A stretch of DNA of 64,000 bases from positions 1,054,001-1,118,000 of the forward strand of contig CAVOXI010000001.1 of NCBI GenBank assembly GCA_963700395.1, given 5' to 3'. The translations under genes were made by a program, and so were the position numbers. Below are positions 10,075-18,102 of the stretch, one piece after another. Origin of the DNA: Prado023 sp963700395 (GTDB lineage: Bacteria; Actinomycetota; Actinomycetes; S36-B12; CAIYMF01). The notes beneath the pieces were generated by a model. It saw nothing but the letters and a program-made list of their open reading frames with translations, was not told the DNA's origin and ran no database searches. Every line of letters begins with the position of its first letter. Position 1 is the stretch's first letter.

Positions 10075-11126
10075 TCAGTTCGAGGTGCGCTGGCTCTGCC
10101 GATCGCCGGGGCCACCGCCGGACCTCGCCCGCTCCCGGCATGGGCCCACGTCGGATCGGTCCCGAAGGTCCGCCGATACCGGCTCGGGGCCGTGCCCCGA
10201 AGGCGCACGAAGTGGTGGCGAAGCATGGTCGATGAGCCGAACCCGCTGAGGCGGGCCACCTCCTCGATCGACAGGTCACCACCCTCGAGCAGCTGATCCG
10301 CGCTGTCGACGCGCTGCCGCAGCACCCAGTGGTGCGGGGTGGTGCCGGTCTCCTCCTTGAACCTGCGGGCGAAGGTTCGCGGGGACATGCCCGCCCGATC
10401 GGCCAGCACATCGACGGACAGATCCTCGTCCAGGTGGGCCTGGGCCCAGTCCAGCACCGGGGCCAGGCTCGTGGCATCCACGGGGCGCACCGGCCGTGCG
10501 ACGTACTGGGACTGCCCGCCCTCGCGCTGGGGCGGCACGACCATCCTGCGTGCGATCCCGTTGGCCGCGGCCCACCCGTAGGCCTGGCGGACCAGGTGGA
10601 GGCACAGGTCGATCCCTGCTGCCGTCCCAGCACTCGTGAGGACCGGCCCGTCCTCGACGAACAGCACGTCGGGCACGACCTCGATCTCCGGGAACTCGGC
10701 GGCGAACCGCTCGGCGTACTTCCAGTGGGTCGTTGCCCGACGACCGTCCAGCAGCCCGGCGCGCGCCAGCACGAAGGCGCCGCTGCACAGGCTCATCACG
10801 AGGGCTCCGCGTTCGACCGCCGCGCGCAAGAGGCCGACCAGCTCGCTCGTCGGCTGGTACTCGAGTCCGAGCGCGGGGATGACGATCAGGTCGGCGCTCC
10901 CGAGGAATCCCAGCCGATGCTCGGTGACGATCTCGAACCCGACGGACGTGCGGACCGGCCCCGGCTCCGGCGAGCACACCCGGAAGTCGAACTCCAGCCC
11001 GATGTCGGAGCGGTCCATGCCGAACACCTCACACGGGATGGCGAACTCGAAGGGCGACACGTGGTCGTCCACGACCACGGCGATCCTCTTCAGCGCTGGA
11101 CCTGTCCCACCCGGCGATCTGACCAT
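10075..11126 (-). CDS. GlxA-family transcriptional regulator (DJ-1/PfpI + AraC), possible frameshift at the 3' end
   Basis: N-terminal DJ-1/PfpI-like domain (AVVVDDHVSPFEFAIPCEVFG, ADLIVIPALG, SLCSGAFVLARAGLLDGRRA in pieces) followed by an AraC-type double helix-turn-helix (DLSVDVLADRAGMSPRTFARRF and IEEVARLSGFGSSTMLRHHF). It probably senses a small metabolite and regulates nearby catabolic genes. The strong domain match ends at SRYRRTFGTDP. In the read frame the ORF then continues far past the end of DUF4191 on the opposite strand, which is implausible. One missing base near 10135-10140 would give a natural end, GGGPGDRQSQRTSN, at 10075. The start is taken at ATG 11126. Confidence 0.85.
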
Positions 11127-11220
11127 GGACCCATGGTGCCACAACGGATGGCGGGAAGTCTACGAAACATGTCATTCCTGCCACTGGTGGCGCGATCCAT
11201 GCGACAGCAGACTTACTGCC

Positions 11221-11334
11221 ATGACAACCATCATCGTATTGACGCTCCTGGTCCTGCTGGCGATCGCCAGCTACTTCTTCGGAACCGACTCCCGCGGACT
11301 GGCCGACCACGACTGGGAGCCGCTCGGCTCGTGA
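11221..11334 (+). CDS. Small single-pass membrane peptide
   Basis: 37 residues: a hydrophobic helix (IIVLTLLVLLAIASYFFG) followed by a short acidic tail, RGLADHDWEPLGS. No strong ribosome site is visible before ATG 11221, so expression could be leaderless or the ORF could be spurious. It lies in the gap between the divergent GlxA-type regulator and the RDD gene and ends 34 bp before the latter. Short TM-plus-acidic-tail proteins are common in actinobacteria; the function is unknown. Confidence 0.45.
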   Translation: MTTIIVLTLLVLLAIASYFFGTDSRGLADHDWEPLGS

Positions 11335-11368
11335 CGCGCACCACCCCCGCACCCCGTACGGTTCTCCC

Positions 11369-11812
11369 ATGGAGCGCACGGATGCGGGCCCGGTGACGGA
11401 CGGCACAGGACCCGACGGACCCCTCTATCGCGGCCAGCGGCTCGGCCTCCCCGAGTCCGGGCCCGGCTCGATGGCCACGACCGGCCGACGCGTGGCGGCG
11501 CTGTTCATCGACTGGATGGCGGCGCTGGTCATATCCCGCGCCCTGGTCGGGACACCGCAGTCCACGCTGGAGTCGTTCGCGACCCTGGGCATCTTCGCCC
11601 TCGAGGTCACGCTGCTCACCTGGCTGTGGGGGTCCTCGTTCGGCCAGCGGATCGTCGGCGTGCGGGTGGTCGGCCTCGACCGCCGCCTCGGCCTGGTCGC
11701 CGCACTGCTGCGCACGCTCATGATCTGCATCGTGCTGCCCCCGCTGATCTGGGACGCCGACGGGCGCGGCCTGCACGACAAGGCCGTCGGAAGCGTCGTG
11801 GTCCGGGCCTGA
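11369..11812 (+). CDS. RDD family membrane protein
   Basis: 147 aa. After a hydrophilic N-terminus the family begins at TTGRRVAALFIDWMAALV, with the RDD-type Arg and Asp residues. Further membrane segments are LGIFALEVTLLTWLWG and LLRTLMICIVLPPLI, and the end is the typical GRGLHDKAVGSVVV. RDD proteins are small polytopic proteins of mostly unknown transport-related role. In actinobacteria this gene is commonly placed just upstream of glnA, as here, and it is separated from glnA by the GlnR-type operator. Confidence 0.9.
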   Translation: MERTDAGPVTDGTGPDGPLYRGQRLGLPESGPGSMATTGRRVAALFIDWMAALVISRALVGTPQSTLESFATLGIFALEVTLLTWLWGSSFGQRIVGVRVVGLDRRLGLVAALLRTLMICIVLPPLIWDADGRGLHDKAVGSVVVRA

Positions 11813-11887
11813 GATGCCCGTCGATCGGGCCTGAGATGCGTCGTCGATCGGCCTGATCACCCGTCGGGGACCCGCCGCGGGGCAGGC

Positions 11888-11925
11888 GTAACCGGCAGGA
11901 AACAATAGGGACACGGACGGGAAAT
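11888..11925 (+). promoter_or_regulatory. GlnR box upstream of glnA
   Basis: Four 5-mers at exact 6-nt spacing: GTAAC, GAAAC, GACAC, GAAAT. This matches the actinobacterial GlnR consensus gTnAC-n6-GaAAc in tandem, with the second pair slightly degenerate. It is about 100 bp before the glnA start and predicts nitrogen-dependent control of glnA. The sequence match is direct; binding is inferred. Confidence 0.85.
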
Positions 11926-12026
11926 CGAGCCCTCATAACGTCCAGAGCGCAACGGCAGCATCAGTGGCTGCCAATCCTGACCCACACCTGGGTCGCGCCT
12001 CGCGCCCCTGCAACCAGGAGGTTGGT

Positions 12027-13460
12027 TTGTTCAGCACCGCGGACGAAGTCCTCACGTTCATCAAGGAGGAGGATGTCAAGTTCGTCGACGTCCGCTTCTG
12101 CGACCTGCCCGGCGTCATGCAGCACTTCAACGTGCCCGCTGAGGGACTCCCGGAGGAGTTCTTCACCGAGGGCCAGATGTTCGACGGATCCTCGATCCGC
12201 GGCTTCCAGGCCATCCACGAGTCGGACATGAAGCTCATCCCCGACCTCGGCAGCGCCTACATCGACCCGTTCCGGGTGGAGAAGACGCTCATCATCAACA
12301 TGTCGATCCGCGACCCGTTCACCGACGAGCCCTACAGCCGCGACCCGCGCAACATCGCGATGAAGGCCGAGGCGTACCTGAAGTCGACCGGCATCGCCGA
12401 CACCGCGTTCTTCGCCCCCGAGGCCGAGTTCTACATCTTCGACTCCGTGCGCTTCGAGACCAAGCAGAACGCCGGCTACTACTTCATCGACTCCGTCGAG
12501 GGCAAGTGGAACTCGGGCACCGAGTACGAGGAGGACGGCACCCCCAACCGCGGGTACAAGACCCCCTACAAGGGCGGGTACTTCCCCGTTCCGCCGGTCG
12601 ACCACTTCGCCGACCTGCGCGACCAGATGAGCCTCATGCTCGCCCAGGTCGGGCTGACCGTCGAGCGTGCCCACCACGAGGTCGGCACCGCTGGCCAGGC
12701 GGAGATCAACTACCGCTTCGACTCGCTGGCCAAGGCCGCCGATGACGTGATGAAGTTCAAGTACGTCATCAAGGGCGTGGGCTGGGAGGCCGGCAAGTCC
12801 GTGACCTTCATGCCCAAGCCGATCTTCGGCGACAACGGCTCCGGCATGCACGTGCACCAGTCGCTGTGGAAGGACGGCAAGCCGCTGTTCTACGACGAGG
12901 CCGGCTACGGCGGCCTGTCGGACATGGCGCGCTGGTACATCGGCGGCCTGCTCAAGCACGCGCCGTCGCTGCTGGCGTTCACCAACCCGACGGTGAACTC
13001 CTACCACCGCCTGGTGCCCGGCTACGAGGCCCCGGTCAACCTGGTCTACAGCCAGCGCAACCGCTCGGCGTGCATCCGCATCCCGATCACCGGCTCGAAC
13101 CCGAAGGCCAAGCGCATCGAGTTCCGCGTGCCCGACCCGTCGAGCAACCCCTACCTGGCGTTCTCGGCCATGCTCATGGCCGGCCTGGACGGGATCAAGA
13201 ACAAGATCGAGCCCCGCGACCCGGTCGACAAGGACCTCTACGAGCTGCCCCCGGACGAGGCTGCGGACATCCCGCAGGTTCCCGGGTCGCTGCCCGAGGT
13301 GCTCGAGGCGCTCGAGGCCGACCATGCCTACCTCACCGAGGGTGGCGTGTTCACCGACGACCTGATCGAGACCTGGATCGCCTACAAGCGGCTCAACGAG
13401 GTGGACCCGATCCGCCTGCGCCCGCACCCGCACGAGTTCGAGCTGTACTACGACATCTGA
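12027..13460 (+). CDS. glnA: Glutamine synthetase type I
   Basis: Dodecameric GSI-beta enzyme making glutamine from glutamate, ammonia and ATP. The start is TTG 12027 (product begins FSTADEVLTFIKEE), chosen because a perfect AGGAGG lies five bases upstream and because GSI proteins begin with this segment. Visible motifs are MFDGSSIRGFQ, GQAEINYRFD, the ATP-site segment GDNGSGMHVHQSLW, and NRSACIRIP. The adenylylation loop DKDLYELPPDE has its tyrosine at about residue 405, so GlnE control is expected. 477 aa, normal length. A strong terminator follows. The GlnR box upstream indicates transcriptional control. Confidence 0.98.
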   Translation: MFSTADEVLTFIKEEDVKFVDVRFCDLPGVMQHFNVPAEGLPEEFFTEGQMFDGSSIRGFQAIHESDMKLIPDLGSAYIDPFRVEKTLIINMSIRDPFTDEPYSRDPRNIAMKAEAYLKSTGIADTAFFAPEAEFYIFDSVRFETKQNAGYYFIDSVEGKWNSGTEYEEDGTPNRGYKTPYKGGYFPVPPVDHFADLRDQMSLMLAQVGLTVERAHHEVGTAGQAEINYRFDSLAKAADDVMKFKYVIKGVGWEAGKSVTFMPKPIFGDNGSGMHVHQSLWKDGKPLFYDEAGYGGLSDMARWYIGGLLKHAPSLLAFTNPTVNSYHRLVPGYEAPVNLVYSQRNRSACIRIPITGSNPKAKRIEFRVPDPSSNPYLAFSAMLMAGLDGIKNKIEPRDPVDKDLYELPPDEAADIPQVPGSLPEVLEALEADHAYLTEGGVFTDDLIETWIAYKRLNEVDPIRLRPHPHEFELYYDI

Positions 13461-13510
13461 CGGACAGCCCATTGTCAGGGCACTGAAAACAGCGTCTGAC
13501 CTGCACTGAT

Positions 13511-13545
13511 GCGACGGCGAGTCCCCCTTGGGGGCTCGCCGTCGC
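13511..13545 (+). terminator. Rho-independent-type terminator after glnA
   Basis: An 11-bp perfect stem (GCGACGGCGAG with CTCGCCGTCGC) extended by C5/G5 pairing across a TT apex, starting 50 bp after the glnA stop. A weak T-containing tract (ATTGGTTT) follows on the plus strand. Confidence 0.8.
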
Positions 13546-13605
13546 ATTGGTTTGCCATATCGGCGCCGGACCGTGTGCAGTCCTCGGCCTGGCCCGCACT
13601 GGTAT

Positions 13606-13857
13606 TTGCGTGACATCAAACGATTGCACCGGCCCGCACTGGCCGATCCTGTCTTCACCGTCGAGCACGTCGCGGCCCTGCTGCACATGCGCGTCGACGC
13701 CACGGGAGTACACCTACGCGCCGACTCCCCGGGGGCCGGATGCCCGGAGCCCGTCTGTTACACGGGCCTGGATGGCGTCGCCGAGTTCACGCGTCGGGTG
13801 GGCAGTCGGCGGACCCGGTCACTCAGGATGGCCGCGTCCCCGATGCGGCGACGGTGA
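13606..13857 (+). CDS. Possible small protein of unknown function
   Basis: Gene status is uncertain. Codons from 13606 (TTG) to the stop at 13857 have mostly G or C at the third position, as expected for coding DNA here, and give VFTVEHVAALLHMRVDATGV and GLDGVAEFTRRV. No ribosome site or family is recognised, and the last 15 residues are basic and low in information. A 12-bp direct repeat (GGCCCGCACTGG at 13591 and 13631) overlaps the start. If it is not a gene, the 360 bp between the glnA terminator and the next minus-strand gene hold nothing else that I can identify. Confidence 0.3.
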   Translation: MRDIKRLHRPALADPVFTVEHVAALLHMRVDATGVHLRADSPGAGCPEPVCYTGLDGVAEFTRRVGSRRTRSLRMAASPMRRR

Positions 13858-13907
13858 CCGTTTGCGTGTGACGTGCTGAGCTGGTAGCACGGCACCCTGC
13901 ATTCCGG

Positions 13908-15074
13908 TCAGAGCCGGGATCCTCGGTAGGCCAGCGGCGCGTTGGCGACGATGAGCCGATCCTCGGGCAGTCCCGGAGGCGGCGTGATCGGATCCCCGGG
14001 TTGCGGGTCGGCCAAGTCGGATGACTCGTCCGGGTGGCACCACTGGGTGCCGTTCCAGACGGCCCCGACTGCCTCGATCATGTGCCAGTTGCGTCGGCTT
14101 CGCCAGCAGGGAGGGCAGAGCAGGCAGTACTCGGGGTGCCATTCGTCGTAGTTGAAGTAGCACAGCAACGTCGCGTGTCCCTTCGCGCACTCACACGCTC
14201 GAGGAGGCCCGAAGGAGCCCATGACCGACTCGGGTCTCGGCCACTTCAGCCAGTGGCTCCCATCCGGACGAGTCACCAGATCCGGGAGGGAAGCCTGGCG
14301 GCCGGCCACGGCGGCCGGATCGACGCCCGCAGGGATGTAGATCCACAGGTTGCGGTGGTGGGGATGCCAGGTGCCGTGCCAGTGCGCCGGGTCGTCGCGT
14401 CCCGGGTCCAGGGTGGGGTCGGGTTGAGCGCCGTTCCGGCGCGCCCACTCCAGTGGCGACACTGGGCGACCCGGTGGGCCGAAGCGCGCGTTCCGTGCCG
14501 TCCCCACCTCGTGGCACGGGTCGCTGTCCAGACGGGAGAGCAGTTCGAGGGGCGTTGTGAGCGGGTCCAGGCACATGGTCGCGGAAGCGCGCACGGCACA
14601 TACCGGGTCCTCGAACATCTCCGGGGGGAGGGCCACCGCGCGAGGCCCCACGACCCCGAGGATCCGCTCGACCACAGGTCGCTGGGCCAGCACGCCCTGG
14701 CGGTAGGCCGCGCGGGCACGCCAGACCACCTCGTGGTCCGCTTGCAGGACCACGTCAAGACGGTCGTAGGACATGCGGAGTCGATGACCGTCGGAGGGTG
14801 GCTCCAGGCCCATCTGCGTCGCGGTCTCGGCGACCGTCTCATCCGTGTCGGCGCGCAGAGTCCGTCGGAGGTCATGCCAGCTGCGTCGCAGAAGCGAACT
14901 CTCGGAGGCATCCCCATCCGACCCCCAGAAGTAGATGTTGCGGTAGGCAACCCACTCCCGGATCCGCCAATCCCGGTGACCCGCCAACGCGAACATCACA
15001 CCGACCGCGGGCCAAGGATTGGGCCCATGGGGTGCCTCGATCCGGCACTGGCACTCCCTTACGTCACGCACCAC
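13908..15074 (-). CDS. Cysteine/tryptophan-rich protein of unknown function
   Basis: Not recognised. From GTG 15074 (an in-frame ATG exists at 15224, but the extra 50 residues are basic and low-complexity) the product is about 388 aa. It has IREWVAYRNIYFWGSDGD, a middle part with DRLDVVLQADHEVVWRARAAYR, a Trp/His cluster (HWHGTWHPHHRNLWIYIP), and a C-terminal cysteine cluster (CECAKGHATLLCYFNYDEW, then YCLLCPPCWRSRRNW) that could bind zinc. No signal peptide or membrane helix is evident. It stands alone between glnA and the MarR-type cluster. It resembles an orphan accessory gene more than a core gene. Confidence 0.6.
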   Translation of the reverse strand: MVRDVRECQCRIEAPHGPNPWPAVGVMFALAGHRDWRIREWVAYRNIYFWGSDGDASESSLLRRSWHDLRRTLRADTDETVAETATQMGLEPPSDGHRLRMSYDRLDVVLQADHEVVWRARAAYRQGVLAQRPVVERILGVVGPRAVALPPEMFEDPVCAVRASATMCLDPLTTPLELLSRLDSDPCHEVGTARNARFGPPGRPVSPLEWARRNGAQPDPTLDPGRDDPAHWHGTWHPHHRNLWIYIPAGVDPAAVAGRQASLPDLVTRPDGSHWLKWPRPESVMGSFGPPRACECAKGHATLLCYFNYDEWHPEYCLLCPPCWRSRRNWHMIEAVGAVWNGTQWCHPDESSDLADPQPGDPITPPPGLPEDRLIVANAPLAYRGSRL

Positions 15075-15368
15075 GATCGCCCCATCGGTTACTCCACGCC
15101 ATCGCCTGGATGCAAGCTGCGATGATTCTGGCACGCGAGTGAACCGTATCGAGGTGTCTCGAAGGCAGCAGGCCCGAGGGCGCGATCCCCATGGTGGGGC
15201 CCGCACACCACTCCGTCCTGTCATGCGTCGACCGCGTCGAACTCCTGGACCGGGTCAATGAGGCCACCCGGGAAGTCGTCGTCCTACGCATCGACAACCG
15301 CCGCGACATCTACCGCCACCCTCCAGGGGCGGGGCTGGTGCTGCCCTCAGACGGCGCTGCATGGACCC

Positions 15369-15409
15369 TTGACAAAAGTCTGAGTCTCGAACCAATATAG
15401 TTCGATACT
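15369..15409 (+). promoter_or_regulatory. Promoter with palindromic operator upstream of DUF1304-like gene
   Basis: A consensus -35 TTGACA at 15369-15374 and a -10-like TATAGT at 15396-15401 (spacer 21) lie before the gene at 15432. Overlapping the -10 is a 27-bp imperfect palindrome, 15383-15409, with core TCGAAC-N7-GTTCGA and outer AGT/ACT. Repression by the MarR-type protein encoded at 16486 is inferred. An 8-bp half-site match, TCGAACCA, recurs at 16451, between that gene and the divergent mycothiol-dependent protein gene. Confidence 0.6.
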
Positions 15410-15431
15410 CTAACTACCTCGGGAGGTGTCG

Positions 15432-15809
15432 ATGAGCGGGATCGTCCAGGTGCTTGCCGGTCTCTACGCAGTGACCCTGATGGTCATCGGCCTGCTCGAG
15501 ATCACCCAGTACCGCAACCCACGCTTCTACTCGATCTTCGTGATCGAGCCCGGGGACTACGATGCGGTCCGGATGTGGGCGATCTGCGTCGGAGCGTTCA
15601 ACCTGACTTTCGCGACAGGCATCGTGCTCGGGCTGAGCCTGTTCCACCTCGGATACGCCGGCGAGGGAAGCGCGCTGGTGATCTTCCTGGTCGGTGCACA
15701 CCTGGCACTCGGCCTGGTGCTGGTCGCGGTTGAGCCCCGCTTGTGGCGAAGCGCGATCGGCGAGGCCGGGATCCCCGCTGTGGTGCTCGGGCTGCAGTTC
15801 CTCAGGTGA
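15432..15809 (+). CDS. Small four-helix membrane protein, DUF1304-like
   Basis: 125 aa from ATG 15432, five bases after GGGAGG. Four hydrophobic segments are visible: VLAGLYAVTLMVIGLLEI, AICVGAFNLTFATGIVLGL, ALVIFLVGAHLALGLVLVAV and a C-terminal one. Size and topology fit DUF1304, a family often found next to MarR-type regulators, although the residue match I can judge by eye is only moderate. Its 3' end overlaps that of the convergent gene by 8 bp. Confidence 0.65.
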   Translation: MSGIVQVLAGLYAVTLMVIGLLEITQYRNPRFYSIFVIEPGDYDAVRMWAICVGAFNLTFATGIVLGLSLFHLGYAGEGSALVIFLVGAHLALGLVLVAVEPRLWRSAIGEAGIPAVVLGLQFLR

Positions 15810-16425
15810 GGCGGCCGACCCCAGGGCCGCTCAGGTCGGGCAATGCGGCGGCGGTGCGTCCGGTCAGGAGCAGGAGCACCGCACGGATGGGACCCTCAAC
15901 GAGCGGCCCCCTGCCGATCGCGAAATCGGCATCGGTTGCCCGGATCTCGAGATGGCGGCGTACCGCGGAATCCTCGAACAGGAAGCCCAGCCGGTGGGCG
16001 CGACGGGCGGCTGCACGTGCCGGCTCGACCGGCATCGGGTGTGGCCGTCCGAGTGGTAGGGCGATGTCCTGGCTGTGGACCAGGACGTCCAACAGCGGGT
16101 CCACCACCGAGGTGCCGAACGGGTGGCGACGTGAGCCGTCATGGCGATCGAACTCCGCCAACAGCTCAGCGACTGGACGCCTCGCGGCCTGGCGGGCGTC
16201 CTCGGCCACAAGCGCGTTGTACCGGCCGCGGAACCGCACCAGCGCGCCCGCCATCTCCAACGGAGTGACCGTGACGCTGCGCATGACATGGGCCGCGACA
16301 TCGCGGACCGTCCACCCCTCGCACAATGACGGGACCGCCCACTCGTCCTCGGAGAGGTCCCGAAGCAACGCCGCCAGCGCACGCCGCTGCTCGTGGGTGT
16401 GCCACCAGACCTCGTCGACTTCCAC
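15802..16425 (-). CDS. Maleylpyruvate isomerase family mycothiol-dependent protein
   Basis: 207 aa from GTG 16425, preceded by GGAGG. The N-terminus WWHTHEQRRALAALLRDLS and the metal-site segments CEGWTVRDVAAHV and DVLVHSQDIALPLG are typical of DinB-like, mycothiol-dependent proteins. The C-terminal part (ATDADFAIGRGPLVEGP, LLLTGRTAALPDLSG in pieces) resembles the SCP2-like half of the family. Likely a thiol-dependent metalloenzyme with unknown substrate. It is divergent from the MarR gene (60-bp gap) and convergent with the DUF1304-like gene, so the three probably form one small regulated locus. Confidence 0.82.
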   Translation of the reverse strand: MEVDEVWWHTHEQRRALAALLRDLSEDEWAVPSLCEGWTVRDVAAHVMRSVTVTPLEMAGALVRFRGRYNALVAEDARQAARRPVAELLAEFDRHDGSRRHPFGTSVVDPLLDVLVHSQDIALPLGRPHPMPVEPARAAARRAHRLGFLFEDSAVRRHLEIRATDADFAIGRGPLVEGPIRAVLLLLTGRTAAALPDLSGPGVGRLT

Positions 16426-16485
16426 GGTAACCTCCGCAGTCCCTGAATCGTCGAACCAGACTGCCAAGATGGGGCCGAGGAAGCC

Positions 16486-16926
16486 ATGAGTGACGACCAG
16501 AACACCGGATTGCTGCTCTTCTATCCCTACCGGGCCATGGAAGCACGCGTCCTGGCCCGCGTGCGCGAGGCAGGCTATGAGGTCACCACCGCCCAGGGAC
16601 GGGTGTTCGCCCGGATCGGCCCGACGGGGACCCGACTCTCCGACCTCGCCACTCAGGCGCAGGTCACCAAGGCGACTGCGGGATTCCTCGTGGATCAGCT
16701 CGAACGCTCCGGACTGGTCACGCGCGTCCCTGATCCCGACGACGGACGGGCCCGCCTGGTGACGATCACCGACAAGGGCCAGAACGCGGTGCGGATAGCG
16801 GCCGAGGAGGTGGCCACCGTGGAGGCGGAATGGACCGCGCACCTCGGCACGCGCCGGATGCGGCAGCTGCACCAGACCCTCACCCAGCTGCGTGAAATCA
16901 CCGACCCGTGGGCCGATCGGCCCTAG
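16486..16926 (+). CDS. MarR family transcriptional regulator
   Basis: 146 aa winged-helix repressor. The wHTH reads RLSDLATQAQVTKATAGFLVDQL, then a wing with RVPDPDDGRARLVTITDKG, followed by a dimerisation helix. The context suggests that it controls the divergent mycothiol-dependent gene and the DUF1304-like gene, whose promoter carries a good palindrome. The half-site TCGAACCA at 16451 supports autoregulation, but this is an inference. Confidence 0.92.
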   Translation: MSDDQNTGLLLFYPYRAMEARVLARVREAGYEVTTAQGRVFARIGPTGTRLSDLATQAQVTKATAGFLVDQLERSGLVTRVPDPDDGRARLVTITDKGQNAVRIAAEEVATVEAEWTAHLGTRRMRQLHQTLTQLREITDPWADRP

Positions 16927-17163
16927 CCGCCCACGATGGGGAACTGCGACCACGCATTCCCTGGTGAGCAGATCGCCCATCGGGCCGGTGTTCTGGCTCA
17001 TTGCCACCGGCGAAGCGGTGATCGTAACCTGCCCTTCCGGATGGGACGACGACCTCGGATGTCGCGGAATGGGAGCGCCAATACCGGCGCCCGGACGGCA
17101 TTCCGGGCTAGATCGGACCATTCGGACCGGGGGTCGGGGACTGCGAAGGAAGGGTTACAGCAT

Positions 17164-17955
17164 ATGAAGTCAGGAATGCGGCTCGGGGCTCTGGCAACGG
17201 TCGTCGTTGCAGGAGTGCTCGCGCTCTCCGGTGGACCGGCGACGGCTGCCGTGCCCAGCATGAAGGCGGCGGGGTACGAATGCTCCGGCGGCGAGATCCC
17301 GTCAGGCAACTACTCCAGCATCACAGTCACGGGCGCCTGCTCCGTAGCCGCGGATGCCGTCATCACCGTGGTCGGGAACATCAACGTCAAGGCCGGTGCA
17401 GAGCTCGACGCGGACAGCGCGCCCTCGACGATCACCGTCGGCCACAACGTCACCGCGGCTGCCGGCTCGTTCGTCGCCCTCGGCTGCCAGCCACCCTCGT
17501 ACACGGGCAACTCGGGCCATGCATGCTACAGCGATGCGGATGCACCCGATATCCGCACCACCATCACCGTCAACGGCAACGTCACGGGAACCGACACGCG
17601 CGCGGTCCTGTTGAACGGGGTCACGGTCAACGGGAACGTCACGCTGACCGGAGGCGGCTCCGAGATCTACTGGTCGATCAAGAACAACACGATCGGCCGC
17701 AACCTCACCGTGAACGGGATGACCACCACGTGGCTCGGCGTCCTGTTCAACACGGTCGGTGGGAACGCGACCTTGACAGACATCGTCGTGCAGGATGAGC
17801 ACCCCGGCGCCCCCGGCGTCTACGTCGTGCGCAACTCGGTCGGGCGGAACCTCATCTGCAGCGGACTGACTCCCGGAGTATCTGGAGGCTTCATCCCCGG
17901 CAGCGTCAACGTCGTCGGCCACAAGGCGATCGGACAGTGCGCGTCCCTGGTCTGA
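17164..17955 (+). CDS. Secreted beta-helix-like protein of unknown function
   Basis: 263 aa from ATG 17164, which follows GAAGGAAGGG. A clear signal peptide (LGALATVVVAGVLALSGG, cut after TAA or ATAA) is followed by repeating turns with N-G-N-V-T spacing (TITVNGNVTGTD, GVTVNGNVTLTGG, GRNLTVNGM, GGNATLTDIVV, GRNLICSG), suggesting a right-handed beta-solenoid. Four cysteines could form disulfides. It ends with NVVGHKAIGQCASL, a tail seen in other exported actinobacterial proteins. Likely surface-exposed or released. It stands alone with a very strong terminator 15 bp after its stop. Confidence 0.75.
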   Translation: MKSGMRLGALATVVVAGVLALSGGPATAAVPSMKAAGYECSGGEIPSGNYSSITVTGACSVAADAVITVVGNINVKAGAELDADSAPSTITVGHNVTAAAGSFVALGCQPPSYTGNSGHACYSDADAPDIRTTITVNGNVTGTDTRAVLLNGVTVNGNVTLTGGGSEIYWSIKNNTIGRNLTVNGMTTTWLGVLFNTVGGNATLTDIVVQDEHPGAPGVYVVRNSVGRNLICSGLTPGVSGGFIPGSVNVVGHKAIGQCASLV

Positions 17956-17970
17956 CCTTCGTTCGCTCGC

Positions 17971-18011
17971 GCCCGCCTGCCGCCCCCGCCGATGGGGGGC
18001 GGCAGGCGGGC
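17971..18011 (+). terminator. Very strong hairpin terminator
   Basis: A perfect 17-bp stem: GCCCGCCTGCCGCCCCC at 17971-17987 pairs with the G-rich arm ending at 18011, with a six-base loop. It is placed 15 bp after the secreted-protein stop. Confidence 0.85.
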
Positions 18012-18102
18012 GTACTACCTCGTGTGGTGGGAGTCCAGGGCGTCGAGGACGAGCGGGAGCCCGGAGTCGACCAGCACTCCGGAGCGGAGGAGAGTGGGAC
18101 GC

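Noticed and set aside
15387..15405. LexA (SOS) box
   Set aside because: The half-sites TCGAAC and GTTCGA match the actinobacterial SOS box, but the spacer is 7, not 4, and the gene is not a repair gene. A MarR operator is more likely.
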